Shown in pieces: positions 16,896-26,102 of a DNA stretch of 64,000 nt. The notes beneath the pieces were generated by a model, which searched no databases, was not told the origin of the DNA, and was given only the letters and a program-made list of their open reading frames with translations. Position 1 is the first letter of the stretch; each line of letters begins with the position of its first letter. The position numbers were made by a program, and so were the translations under genes. This DNA is from an uncultured Acidobacteriaceae bacterium (lineage in GTDB: Bacteria > Acidobacteriota > Terriglobia > Terriglobales > Acidobacteriaceae): the NCBI GenBank assembly GCA_903842065.1, contig CAIMKZ010000063.1:82771-146770 (forward strand). Reading direction: 5' to 3'.

Positions 16896-18179
16896 ATGAG
16901 TGCACTTGCGCTGTCGAGGCGCGCGGCAAAGGGGGTTGCAGAGCTGTGCCTGATCCTCTTGATCACGCTGCTGCTGCTTGAAGCGGCGCTGTGGGTGCTG
17001 GCCGCTTTCAACCGGAACATCGCATTCATGACCGATTCGGTGATCTCAGAGACGCTGCCGGATGCGGTGCTGGGGCGACGTCTGAATCCCGATTATCCGA
17101 GCCACGACCGGGACGGCTTTCGCAATGCGGAAGTGCTGCAGCAGGCCGAGATTGTCGCTATCGGCGACTCGCAGACCTACGGCGCAAACAATCTGCTCAA
17201 GTATGCCTGGCCGCAGCAACTGGCTACGCTGAGCGGGAAAACGGTTTACAACATGTCGGTGGGCGGCTACGGACCCGTGCATTATCTGCTGCTCACGCCG
17301 CGCGCTCTGGCCAAGCATCCAGCATGGGTGGTTACGGGGCTCTATGACGGCAACGATCTCTTCGACTCGTTCGATATGGTTTACGAGCAGAAGCAGATGA
17401 CCGATCTGGCTTCGAATGATCCGGCGGTTCTTAGCGCGATTGCGCGGGCGCAGGCAGAGGAGCGAATCGAAGACGTTGCGGACCGGTACTCCGAGATTGC
17501 CATCGGCAACTTTCATCCGGCCGCTGTTTCTGCCGTGCCATCCACTCCTTCGCGCAAGAGCCGCGCAGTGAGGTTCTTCAAGGCCCACTGCCGGACGTGG
17601 AATCTGATCCGCATGATGCGCCGCATCGTGGCGGAGAAGGGCGTCTCTTCGCAGTTTGGGCCGTTGGACAAGATGGTGTGGGATTCGGTGAAGAAGCAGG
17701 CGCAGAGCAGCACGGGCTACTGGCTGGCCTTTGAGAACGGCAGCGCGCGAACCATCTTTGTTCCGGGCTACCGCGAGCTTGCGCTGCGCATGGACGATCC
17801 GCGCATCGCGGAAGGCGCACGCATCAGCGGCGAGGCGATGCAGCGCGCGCAGACCGAGGCGCAAGCCGCGCAAGCGAAGTTTGCCGTGCTGATGATTCCT
17901 ACCAAGGAGTTAGTGTTCTACCAGGCATTCTCAAACAGTGGAGATGCAGTCATAGGCCAGCTCAGCGGTTTGGTGAGCAAGGAGATGCAGTTTCGCGAGC
18001 AGTTCAGACGGGATGTGTGCGAGCGGGGCGTGCTTTGTATCGATCCGCTGCCCTCGCTGAGCGAGTCTCTGCGGGCGGGCAGATCGCCCTACCCTATGGA
18101 CTTCGACGGCCACCCGAATCCCATCGGTCAGACGGTTCTTGCCGATGTTGTCCGCAACACGATAGAACAACATCGGTAG
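16896..18179 (+). CDS. membrane-anchored SGNH-fold protein (putative esterase/O-acyltransferase)
   Basis: 427 residues. One membrane helix at 17-37 near the N-terminus, then a periplasmic or exterior domain. SGNH block I appears as VAIGDSQTYGANNL with Ser92; block II-like GGYGPVHYLL; a GND motif in GLYDGNDLFDS; and a C-terminal FDGHPNPIGQ with His406 as the likely catalytic His. It could remove or add an acyl group on the polysaccharide, as AlgX/AlgJ-like proteins do. An aspartate two residues before the His (D404) is present instead of the textbook DxxH spacing. GAGAGG ribosome site. Co-directional with the carbamoyltransferase. Confidence 0.72.
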   Translation: MSALALSRRAAKGVAELCLILLITLLLLEAALWVLAAFNRNIAFMTDSVISETLPDAVLGRRLNPDYPSHDRDGFRNAEVLQQAEIVAIGDSQTYGANNLLKYAWPQQLATLSGKTVYNMSVGGYGPVHYLLLTPRALAKHPAWVVTGLYDGNDLFDSFDMVYEQKQMTDLASNDPAVLSAIARAQAEERIEDVADRYSEIAIGNFHPAAVSAVPSTPSRKSRAVRFFKAHCRTWNLIRMMRRIVAEKGVSSQFGPLDKMVWDSVKKQAQSSTGYWLAFENGSARTIFVPGYRELALRMDDPRIAEGARISGEAMQRAQTEAQAAQAKFAVLMIPTKELVFYQAFSNSGDAVIGQLSGLVSKEMQFREQFRRDVCERGVLCIDPLPSLSESLRAGRSPYPMDFDGHPNPIGQTVLADVVRNTIEQHR

Positions 18180-18203
18180 TCTCAATCCTGGGAGTAACGC
18201 GGT

Positions 18204-20108
18204 ATGAGCGGCAATAGTGGAAACCGTTCGGGAGTTGTGCACTGGCTCAGGAAGAGCTGGGCGCGGTTCTGCATCAAATCCGTTCACTACAGGAATCGCA
18301 AGCACAAGCTCAACTGGCTCTATCTGATGCCCGACCCCTGGGATATGGAGTCGGAGGAGCAGCAATTCCGATTCGATGAGACGAACCGGGTTATCGAGCA
18401 GCAGTTCGGTCACGTAGGCACGATACTGGAACTGGGCTGCGGAGAAGGGCATCAGTCTGTATTTCTACGCAAGCACTGCGACCGTTTGATCGGCACCGAT
18501 ATAAGCCAGAGCGCGCTGCAACGGGCCCGGCGGCGCTGTCCGGATGCTACCTTTCGGCACTGGGACATTTGCAACGAAGCCGCTCCCGCCGAGCTGTCGC
18601 ACGTCGATCTGGTAGTGGCCTGCGAGGTGATCTATTATCTGCCGGAGACGCGCAAGGTGCTGGAGAGACTTCAGTCGATAGCCAGTGAAGGGCTGATTAC
18701 ATACACCAGTACGCGGGCTGAGCATCTCGATTCGATTACAAGCGAGATGCCCGGTTTGTCCAGCGGCCGTATCGAGCTGAATCCGTCGCGATGGTGGAGG
18801 ACGGTGTGGTGGTCGTCGGGTCGTTCGCAGCCGGAGATAATTCCTGTGCCTGAGACTGCAAGAAAGGAATCGTTAACCGTTCCACCGGATGCGCGGGGAG
18901 CGGAGAAAGCGTTGCAGCAGGAGATCCATCCCGGCGCTATCACGACCCGTGCGGCCGACAATTCGGCAGCGGGGCGAAAGGTCGTTCCTCTGGCAGACGG
19001 TTATTGCGCGGAGGTCGATTCGACAAATGAGGCAGAGTGGAACCAGCTGATTCCGCTTTTTGACGACGCGAGCCTGAACCAGACGTGGGCCTTTGGAGCG
19101 GTCAAGACGGGCGAGAGGAATGTGAGCCGTCTGGTTCTGCGCTATCACGAAGAGATTGTCGCCGCGGCACAGGTCAGGGTAAGGACGATTCCGCTGCTGG
19201 GCATGGGCGTTGCGTACGTAAGCTGGGGCCCGATGTGGATGCGCCGGGACTGGGAGCCGATTGCAGAGAACTTCCGGCAGGCGATCCGGGCGCTGCGCAA
19301 CGAATACGTGGCCAAACGCGGACTGTGCCTGAGGCTGTATCCGCTGGTCTTTGACGACGATGTATTTGCCTTGCGGGAGATTGTCGACAGCGAGATGTAT
19401 CGGCCGGCTGCCAGCGAAACGGCTGCTCGGACGATTCTGCTGGATCTTGCGCCGGAGTTGAAGACCCTGCGCGAGGGGATGGAGTACAAGTCGCGGCGAA
19501 ACCTGCGGCGCGCCGAGGAAGCCGGGCTTGATGTCGCAATGGGCGAAGGCGAGGAGATGCTGGATAGCTTCATGGAGATCTACCGCGAGATGGTTTCAAG
19601 AAAAGGGTTTCTTCCTTCGCACGATCACGAGGTCGTGAAGCGGATGCAGGAGAGGCTGCCCGCAGGCCAGAAGCTGGGCGTCTATCTCTGCCGCGACGAA
19701 GGGCGGCTTTGCGCCGGCACCATTGTCAGCATGCTGGGAAACACGGGGCTTGAAATGTCTGCCGCGACCAACGATCTGGGGATGAAGAATTCTAGTTCGT
19801 ATCTGCTGCGCTGGAAGATGGTGGAGCAGATGAAGCGCATGGGGCAGCAGTTCTTCAATATCAACGGAATCAACCCGGAAGAGAACCTGGGCACGTACCA
19901 GTTCAAGCGGGGATTCACCGGCAAGTGTGGCCGCGATCTGCACTACCTGGGAAAGTTCGACGCCACGCCGGGCGCGCTGGTTGGCGCGGCGATGCGGTTG
20001 GGGTATCTGGCGCAAGGCTGGGAGTACAGGCAGAAGCTCCGCCTGGAGAGATGGAAGGCGTCGAGGGGCGCGCGCAAGGGGAATGAGAGCGATCGGGCTG
20101 GTGAGTAA
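18204..20108 (+). CDS. fusion of SAM-dependent methyltransferase and FemAB-like GNAT acyl/aminoacyl transferase
   Basis: 634 residues. Residues ~60-210 are a class I methyltransferase (ILELGCGEGHQSVFL at 74-88 as motif I, GTDISQSAL as acidic loop, DLVVACEVIYYLPE as motif IV), resembling NodS-type N-methyltransferases. After a linker (about 211-256), residues 258-610 are a FemAB/peptidoglycan-interpeptide-bridge-type double GNAT domain with EYKSRRNLRRAEEAG, SSSYLLRWKMVEQMKRMG and NPEENLGTYQFKRGFTG. The next gene is a stand-alone paralogue of this second half. In polysaccharide loci FemAB-like proteins are thought to transfer amino-acyl or acyl groups to amino sugars; the methyltransferase might cap the product. 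No frameshift is needed to read through. Confidence 0.83.
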   Translation: MSGNSGNRSGVVHWLRKSWARFCIKSVHYRNRKHKLNWLYLMPDPWDMESEEQQFRFDETNRVIEQQFGHVGTILELGCGEGHQSVFLRKHCDRLIGTDISQSALQRARRRCPDATFRHWDICNEAAPAELSHVDLVVACEVIYYLPETRKVLERLQSIASEGLITYTSTRAEHLDSITSEMPGLSSGRIELNPSRWWRTVWWSSGRSQPEIIPVPETARKESLTVPPDARGAEKALQQEIHPGAITTRAADNSAAGRKVVPLADGYCAEVDSTNEAEWNQLIPLFDDASLNQTWAFGAVKTGERNVSRLVLRYHEEIVAAAQVRVRTIPLLGMGVAYVSWGPMWMRRDWEPIAENFRQAIRALRNEYVAKRGLCLRLYPLVFDDDVFALREIVDSEMYRPAASETAARTILLDLAPELKTLREGMEYKSRRNLRRAEEAGLDVAMGEGEEMLDSFMEIYREMVSRKGFLPSHDHEVVKRMQERLPAGQKLGVYLCRDEGRLCAGTIVSMLGNTGLEMSAATNDLGMKNSSSYLLRWKMVEQMKRMGQQFFNINGINPEENLGTYQFKRGFTGKCGRDLHYLGKFDATPGALVGAAMRLGYLAQGWEYRQKLRLERWKASRGARKGNESDRAGE

Positions 20109-20158
20109 GCGGCGGAAGAGCGAAAGAATCCGCCGGCAGTATGGGCCAAAGGAGTGGA

Positions 20159-21331
20159 ATGAAGAACCGGAAGATCGTCCCGCTGGGGATGGGTTACAGC
20201 GCCGAAGCAGATTGCGTGAGCGAGCAGGAGTGGAGCCGGCTGATTGAGCGGTTTCGCGACTGCACGATCAAGCAGGCGTGGGCGTTTGGGGCGGCGCTGT
20301 CTCATGAGCGGAACATGAGCCGTCTGGTTCTGAGGCGCGACGGCGAGGTGGTCGCTGTGGCGCAGGTCAAGACGCAGAACTTCCCCATCGTCGGCGGTGG
20401 ACGCGGGTACATCAGCTGGGCTCCGCTGTGGATGCCGATGGACCGCGAGCCGGACACGGAAGATTTTCGGCAGGCGATTCGTGCGCTGCGCAACGAGTAT
20501 GTTTGCAAGCGCGGCTTTACTTTGAGGATGGAGCCGCTGGTCTATGACGAAGACCCTTTGCATATCCGTAAGATTCTTGCCGAAGAGCAATTTTTTCCGG
20601 CGGTAGAGACCTATGGCGGCAGGACGCTGGTGCAGGATATCGCGCCCGATCTTAACGCCCTGCGCGCTGGGATGGAGTACAAATCCCGGCGGAACCTGCG
20701 CCGCGGAGAAGAGGGCGAGATTGAGATTTACGAAGGCGCGGGAGATGAGATGCTGGACGCGTTCGTGGAACTCTACCGCGATACGGTTGCCAGAAAGGGA
20801 TTTCCGCCGTCTTTCAATCCTGACTCCGTGAAGTCTGCGCAGAGGCGATTGCCGGAAAGGCAGAAGCTGCGGGTTTTTCTGTGTCTCGATGGCGGCGAGT
20901 ATTGCGCCGGTGCGGTGCTGAGCACGATGGGAGATACGGGCCTGGAGTTGTGGGCCGCCACCAACGATATTGGCCGGAGGAACTCCAGCTCCTATCTGCT
21001 GCGCTGGAAGATGGTGGCGGAGATGAAGCGGATGGGCCAGTCGGCGTTCAATATGAACGGCATCGACCCGGAGGCGAACTTCGGCACCTATCACTTCAAG
21101 CGTGGGTTTGCGGGCAAGCACGGTCGCGATCTGACCTATCTTGGCGTTTTTGATGCCGCGCCCGGCATTTTTTTGTACAATCTTCTTCTCTTTGCTTACA
21201 TGCTGCGAAGATGGTATCGGGACCTGAGGCGCCTGGCATTCCGGTTGAGAACATGGTTGATCCGCAGAAGAAGCGCCGATCATGGCGACAAGGCAATTGT
21301 CCATGGAGGGTCAGAGGACGATCACGGTTAG
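20159..21331 (+). CDS. FemAB-like GNAT transferase, paralogue of the preceding C-terminal half
   Basis: 390 residues from the ATG at 20159, which has a strong AAAGGAG site; the ATG at 20141 has none. It aligns along its whole length with residues 258-610 of the preceding protein (shared: RKxVPL, SRLVLR, RQAIRALRNEYV, MEYKSRRNLRR, NSSSYLLRWKMV, GTYxFKRGF), so the pair arose by tandem duplication followed by fusion or domain loss. After the GNAT core there is a hydrophobic patch (FLYNLLLFAYMLRRWY) and a basic tail, suggesting membrane contact. Predicted acyl/aminoacyl transfer to the polysaccharide precursor; substrate unknown. Confidence 0.83.
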   Translation: MKNRKIVPLGMGYSAEADCVSEQEWSRLIERFRDCTIKQAWAFGAALSHERNMSRLVLRRDGEVVAVAQVKTQNFPIVGGGRGYISWAPLWMPMDREPDTEDFRQAIRALRNEYVCKRGFTLRMEPLVYDEDPLHIRKILAEEQFFPAVETYGGRTLVQDIAPDLNALRAGMEYKSRRNLRRGEEGEIEIYEGAGDEMLDAFVELYRDTVARKGFPPSFNPDSVKSAQRRLPERQKLRVFLCLDGGEYCAGAVLSTMGDTGLELWAATNDIGRRNSSSYLLRWKMVAEMKRMGQSAFNMNGIDPEANFGTYHFKRGFAGKHGRDLTYLGVFDAAPGIFLYNLLLFAYMLRRWYRDLRRLAFRLRTWLIRRRSADHGDKAIVHGGSEDDHG

Positions 21332-21487
21332 AAGGCGGCAGGGGCCGATCGCACGCAAGAGTTGATGGAGGCGCGGAGTTCAGGGTGGAGATGCGGCGCA
21401 TGAGCGTATTTGAGCCGAAGGATGGTATGAACCGTCTGGCAACGGCAGCACCGCCGAGGCGCCGCGACAGGAATCCGGTACCCGTAT

Positions 21488-22858
21488 ATGCGTGAACTTA
21501 TCGTCGTCGTCATCACGTGGCTCATCGTCTGGTGGATGGTTACCCTGGTACGTGAGCCTGGTCCGCCCGTGCCGAAATCGTTGTGGCTTCCTCTGGTCTG
21601 GTGTGTCATCAACGGCTCGAGACAGATGTCGGAGTGGATTAACGCTCCATACGATGACCCGAACCGGTTCTCAGAGGGCACGCCGCTCGATGCGGGCCTC
21701 TACGGTGTAATGATCCTGACCGGCCTGCTGATCCTGAATCGAAGGCCGCGGCAGATGAAGGCCTTTCTTCAGGGAAACTGGCACATCCTTCTGTTTTACG
21801 TCTATTGCGTTATCAGCATCTCGTGGTCCGATTATCCCTACATCGCAATGAAGCGGTGGGTGAAGCTGGCCGGGGATCTGGTCATGGTCCTGCTGCTGTT
21901 CACCGATCCGAGTCCGATGCTGGCGATTCGGCGTCTGTTCTCGCGAATGGCATTCGTTCTGGTGACGTTTTCGCTCACCTTCATTTTGTTTGTCCCCGAT
22001 ATTGGAACCATGAGGGACGCATGGACCGGTGTGGTCTATTACAACGGAATCACGATGCAGAAAAACATGCTCGGCGAGGGGTGCCTGATCGCCGGCCTTG
22101 GCACGCTCTGGCTTCTGCTGACCGCCTTTGAGGCCCCCAGGTCGAAGCTGCGGACCAGACAACTGATTATCTACGCATTTATGACGCTCACCGCGCTGTG
22201 GCTGATCAAGAAGGCCGATTCGATGACGTCGTTTACCGCTCTGGTACTGGCCGGCGGGGTGATGGTTCTGGTCTCGCAGCGATGGCTGGTTTCGAGCGTT
22301 GCCAGGGTTCACATGCTGATGGGTTCGACGATCGCTCTGGCCGCGAGCACCATTCTGCTGGATGCCGCCGGGCCGCTGCTCAGCATGCTGGGGAGAACCT
22401 CGTCGTTCACCGGCAGAACGGCGATCTGGTACGCGGTGCTGGCCGCGCACACCAATCCGCTGATTGGCACGGGGTATGAAAGTTTCTGGCTGGGCGAGCG
22501 GATTCAATTTGTGTGGGACGTGAGCGGGCAGCATATTCAGCAGGCGCACAACGGATATCTGGAGATATACATTAATCTAGGCTGGATCGGCGTAATCTGT
22601 CTGTCGGCATTGATTTTGTTCGGGTATCGCAACGCGGTGAAGACCTTTTCGCGCGACCCTCTGTTCGGAAGACTGGTGCTGGGATTCTTTCTGGCGGCAC
22701 TGATACATAATTTTTCAGAGGCCGGATTCCGGATGATGAATCTGGTGTGGTTTGCACTTCTGTTTGCGGTCTCCGGCGGATGGGACGTTCAGCGCACTGC
22801 CGCCCTGGCTGCTCCGGCCGCCGCTCCAATTCTTGGTTCGATGAAGGTTCTTAGATAG
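21488..22858 (+). CDS. Wzy-like O-antigen/exopolysaccharide polymerase (O-antigen ligase family)
   Basis: 456 residues, about ten or more membrane segments. The family signature lies in the C-terminal half: GRTAIWYAVLAAHTNPLIGTGYESFW, then QAHNGYLEIYINLGWIGVIC, where the HNGYLE motif and following helix match the O-antigen ligase/polymerase domain. Joins lipid-linked repeat units in the periplasm. The start ATG at 21488 has a weak ribosome site, and the gene is followed without any gap by the flippase gene (TAG at 22856-22858, ATG at 22859), implying coupled expression. Confidence 0.85.
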   Translation: MRELIVVVITWLIVWWMVTLVREPGPPVPKSLWLPLVWCVINGSRQMSEWINAPYDDPNRFSEGTPLDAGLYGVMILTGLLILNRRPRQMKAFLQGNWHILLFYVYCVISISWSDYPYIAMKRWVKLAGDLVMVLLLFTDPSPMLAIRRLFSRMAFVLVTFSLTFILFVPDIGTMRDAWTGVVYYNGITMQKNMLGEGCLIAGLGTLWLLLTAFEAPRSKLRTRQLIIYAFMTLTALWLIKKADSMTSFTALVLAGGVMVLVSQRWLVSSVARVHMLMGSTIALAASTILLDAAGPLLSMLGRTSSFTGRTAIWYAVLAAHTNPLIGTGYESFWLGERIQFVWDVSGQHIQQAHNGYLEIYINLGWIGVICLSALILFGYRNAVKTFSRDPLFGRLVLGFFLAALIHNFSEAGFRMMNLVWFALLFAVSGGWDVQRTAALAAPAAAPILGSMKVLR

Positions 22859-24520
22859 ATGAGCGTGCCTGAAGATATTTTCGATGGGTCTCACCCAGTC
22901 GATGGAGTGGAGCTTCCTCCGCAACTGCGCCCGGAAGATCAACCAGCAAGCGTTGTTGCCGGCTTGTCTGCTGAGCCTGGCGGCGAAGAGGCAGGCAAAT
23001 CCGAAACGGGCGGCAATACTTACGGGCAGATTCTGAAGTCGTCGGTGCTGATCGGGGGCTCGTCGGTTATCGGCATCTTCTCGCGTATCATCCGCGTCAA
23101 GTTTGTTGCTTACCTGCTGGGGCCTGCCGGAGTGGGCCTGTTCGGCGTGTACAACTCTGTGGCGCTGCTGGCTGAGAACATTGCCGGACTGGGCGTGAGC
23201 TCGAGCGGCATCCGGCAGATTGCGGCCGCCAAATCAACCGGGGACATGGAACGAGTTGCGCTGGCCGATGCCGTGCTTCAGCGCACCTCGCTGGTTCTTG
23301 GCCTGATCGGCGCGGTGGCTCTGGCTCTGCTGGCTCGGCCCATCTCGATTGTCACCTTCGGCAACGCGGACCACACCAAGGCAATTCTGTATCTGTCTAT
23401 CGGCGTGTGCCTGCAACTGATCGCCTGGGGCGAACTGGCGCTGGTTGAGGGTCTGCGGCGGATCGCCGATGTGGCCAAGGCGTCGGTGATCGCCACCGTT
23501 ATCGGAACCCTGCTGGGCGTTCCGCTGGTGTACTGGTTTGGCCAGGATGGCGTAGTGCCGTCGCTGGTGCTGCTCAACTTTCTGGCGCTGGCCACGGCCT
23601 GGTGGTACAGCCGGAAGGTCGGGCTTCCCAAACCGCACATCAAGCCCGCGCAGGTGTTTGAAGAAGTCTCAGAGCTGCTGAAGCTGGGCTCGATCTTCAT
23701 GATGGGCTGGATGCTGCAATCGGCAGTGGCGTATCTAGCTCGGACGCTGATTCTGCGCAGATCGGGACTGGATGCGGCCGGCCTGTATCAGTCCGCATGG
23801 GCCATGGGCGGTTTATATGCAGGGCTGATCATTCAGTCCATGGCCGCCGACTTTTATCCCCGCCTGACGTCTGCCGCGAAAGACAATGCGCTGACCAACC
23901 GGCTGGTGAACGAACAGGCGCGGCTGGGCATGCTGATCGCCGGGCCGGGTGTGCTGATCACGGTCACCTTCACGCCGCTGGTGATGACGCTGTTCTATAC
24001 CGCGAAGTTTACGGCGGCGGTGGATGTGATGCGCTGGATCAGCGTGGGAACCCTGCTGCAAGTCGTCACCTGGCCGATGGGCTATATTCTGGTGGCCAAG
24101 AATCAGCGGGTGCTGTACTTCTGGAGCGAGCTTGGCGGGGCCATTTTTTACGCAGCCGCGTGCTGGTTCTTTATCGGCAGGTGGGGGCTGAACGGCGCGG
24201 GCATCGCGTTCTTTGCCTACTGCGCGTTCCACGGGCTGTTCAACTATCCGCTCATCCGGCATCTGAGCGGCTTCCGCTGGTCGCGCGAGAATCTGCGCGA
24301 GGGGGCGTCGTTTCTGACCCTGATCGCAGCGGTATGCGCGGGGTTCCGGCTCCTGCCCTGGCTGGCGGCTACGGGAGTGGGCGCGGTGGTTGCGGCGGCC
24401 AGTTGCATCTATGCGGTTCACACCATCGTGCGGCTGCTGCCCTGGGACCGAGTTCCCAAGCAATTGCAACGGGTGATCCTCATGCTCGGCATCAAACCGG
24501 TACACGAGCAGGGCAAGTAG
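22859..24520 (+). CDS. Wzx-like polysaccharide flippase
   Basis: 553 residues with a polar N-terminal tail of ~55 residues and then about twelve to fourteen membrane helices. KSSVLIGGSSVIGIFSRIIR followed by VKFVAYLLGPAGVGLFGVYN is the start typical of the polysaccharide-transport (MOP/PST) family, and the AENIAGLGVSSSGIRQIA segment resembles the WzxE/O-antigen translocase branch. Moves lipid-linked repeat units across the inner membrane, completing the Wzx/Wzy-dependent set with the polymerase before it and the Wza/Wzc-like proteins at 27.5-31.3 kb. Last gene of the plus-strand run. Confidence 0.87.
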   Translation: MSVPEDIFDGSHPVDGVELPPQLRPEDQPASVVAGLSAEPGGEEAGKSETGGNTYGQILKSSVLIGGSSVIGIFSRIIRVKFVAYLLGPAGVGLFGVYNSVALLAENIAGLGVSSSGIRQIAAAKSTGDMERVALADAVLQRTSLVLGLIGAVALALLARPISIVTFGNADHTKAILYLSIGVCLQLIAWGELALVEGLRRIADVAKASVIATVIGTLLGVPLVYWFGQDGVVPSLVLLNFLALATAWWYSRKVGLPKPHIKPAQVFEEVSELLKLGSIFMMGWMLQSAVAYLARTLILRRSGLDAAGLYQSAWAMGGLYAGLIIQSMAADFYPRLTSAAKDNALTNRLVNEQARLGMLIAGPGVLITVTFTPLVMTLFYTAKFTAAVDVMRWISVGTLLQVVTWPMGYILVAKNQRVLYFWSELGGAIFYAAACWFFIGRWGLNGAGIAFFAYCAFHGLFNYPLIRHLSGFRWSRENLREGASFLTLIAAVCAGFRLLPWLAATGVGAVVAAASCIYAVHTIVRLLPWDRVPKQLQRVILMLGIKPVHEQGK

Positions 24521-24641
24521 CAATCTGGATCGGGGCGTCCCGATCGCGGGTCACAGGCTGCGGAAGAACTCCGAAAGCCTCTGCCGTGATTCGTCTAGAA
24601 CCGTCAGAGTCTGGGAGTGGTCCGGTTGATGTTCTAGGTCT

Positions 24642-24674
24642 CCCCGGTCCCCAAATGCGAGGGACCGGGGGCAC
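24642..24674. repeat. palindromic intergenic element of the GTGCCCC family (copy 3)
   Basis: CCCCGGTCCC (24642-24651) pairs with GGGACCGGGG (24661-24670), then GCAC. Stem and loop are nearly identical to the copy at 61385. It lies between convergent genes; the rest of the 324-bp gap (24521-24844) shows nothing else. Confidence 0.65.
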
Positions 24675-24844
24675 ACTCATGGTTATTTGGAGTTCTCTCC
24701 TGACTGGAGACACCCGCCGGGAGAGCTTGAACGATCAGAGTCGCATAACGCCCGCTCTTCGCAAAAGCGCGATGGATGGGGCACAGCTTTTTTCGATCCG
24801 TCCAACTCTGCACGGCTCTTGACCGGGCTACCTGCCATTCTGCG

Positions 24845-26017
24845 TCAGCGCGCCGGCCAGTCGTCGATCACCTTGTAGAGATATAGCTTGAAGTGCTCCC
24901 AGTTGAAGTCCTCGGCGAATTTGGTGATGCCGGCCGATAGACGCGCACGGAGTTCGGGTTCGTTATACATGCGCTTCATGGCCTCGGCCAGCTCGTCCAC
25001 GTTGCCCGGCTCATAGTAGAGCACGTTCTCATCGGTGAAGTAGTACTGGATGGCCAGCAGGCGCGGTGCGATTACGGGGATGCCGAAGTGCGCGTACTCG
25101 AGCATCTTGACGGGCAGCATGTACTCGGTGGCCGAGTCGCGGCGGTTGGGAACGATGCCTACCGCGGCTCCGGAGATCATCTGGGCGATGGCGCGGATGC
25201 CAAAGATCTTTCTGGGAAACACGATGCGGTCAGCAAGACCGGAGCGGCGGATGGCTTCATCGACCTCGTCTGCCGAGTCGCCGCTGCCGTAGATCTCAAG
25301 CCGCGCGCCGGGGCAGGACTCGGCGATCTTCGCGAAGGCGTCTACGGCCAGATCCGGTCCCAGACGGTGGGCGACGGTGCCGTGAAAGACGATTCTGAAG
25401 CAGCTTGTGTCCACCTTGGCGCCCGGTTCAGTGCGGAAGATCAGCGGATCGGTCAGGTTGGGCAGAATGGTCATCTTGCTCTCAAGCGCGCCGCGGCGGC
25501 AGAGCACGTCCTGGTGAGGCTTGTGCACGCAGATCACCTTGTCGGCGATCCTGGTGGAGATCCGCTCCTGGAAGGCCAGAAAGCGAATCAGCGGATGCTT
25601 CTCGGTGACGCCGAACTTGGAGGCGTAGACCTCGGGCATCATGTCGTGGACGTCGATGACCAGCTTTGCGCCGAGCAGCTTGGGGATGAGTCCGGCCAGC
25701 ACCATGAAGTCCGGCATGGTGTGCACCTGGACGACGTCGTATTTATTTTTCAGGTGCATCCGCGTGACTTTGAACGCGGTAGCGAACAGGAAGCGGAAGT
25801 AGCTGGCGATGTAGCTGAGGCTGGAACTGCCGCGGTAGCGAGTGAAGCCGACGCGATGGACGTGTACGCCCTCGACGGTTTCTTCGCTGGGGCGTCCCTG
25901 CTCTGCCAGCGAGATCAGGTCTACATGGTCGCCCCGCCGCGCGAGCGTCTCCGCCTCCCGCTCTACGCGGTGGTCGGCCATATACAGCGTGTAGGAGATC
26001 ACACAGACTCTCTTCAT
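24845..26017 (-). CDS. family 4 glycosyltransferase
   Basis: 390 residues from the ATG at 26015-26017, with GAAGGGAAG upstream; the GTG three codons earlier sits too close to that site. GT-B fold: MKRVCVISYTLYMADHRVER, DVVQVHTMPDFMVLAGLIPK, LVIDVHDMMPEVYASKFG and the C-terminal donor-binding region FHGTVAHRLGPDLAVDAF, LEIYGSGDSADEV, IVPNRRDSATEYMLPVKMLE (the EX7E-like part) and YAHFGIPVIAPR. A retaining transferase of the WbuB/GT4 group. Encoded on the opposite strand to the main polysaccharide run, with the short dehydrogenase gene 85 bp upstream in the same direction, so the two probably form a small operon. Confidence 0.88.
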   Translation of the reverse strand: MKRVCVISYTLYMADHRVEREAETLARRGDHVDLISLAEQGRPSEETVEGVHVHRVGFTRYRGSSSLSYIASYFRFLFATAFKVTRMHLKNKYDVVQVHTMPDFMVLAGLIPKLLGAKLVIDVHDMMPEVYASKFGVTEKHPLIRFLAFQERISTRIADKVICVHKPHQDVLCRRGALESKMTILPNLTDPLIFRTEPGAKVDTSCFRIVFHGTVAHRLGPDLAVDAFAKIAESCPGARLEIYGSGDSADEVDEAIRRSGLADRIVFPRKIFGIRAIAQMISGAAVGIVPNRRDSATEYMLPVKMLEYAHFGIPVIAPRLLAIQYYFTDENVLYYEPGNVDELAEAMKRMYNEPELRARLSAGITKFAEDFNWEHFKLYLYKVIDDWPAR

Positions 26018-26102
26018 ACCGGGCACTTCCCTTCAGGTGAACCGGACCGTTGAGAAGCCCAAGACAGGCGGTGGCCGGGCGTGGGCATTCGCAACAGAGA
26101 GG

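Noticed and set aside
18204..21331. An exosortase/PEP-CTERM-linked system, because FemAB-like proteins often accompany XrtA
   Set aside because: No exosortase, no PEP-CTERM protein and no PrsK/PrsR-like genes occur in the window; the genes fit a Wzx/Wzy locus.
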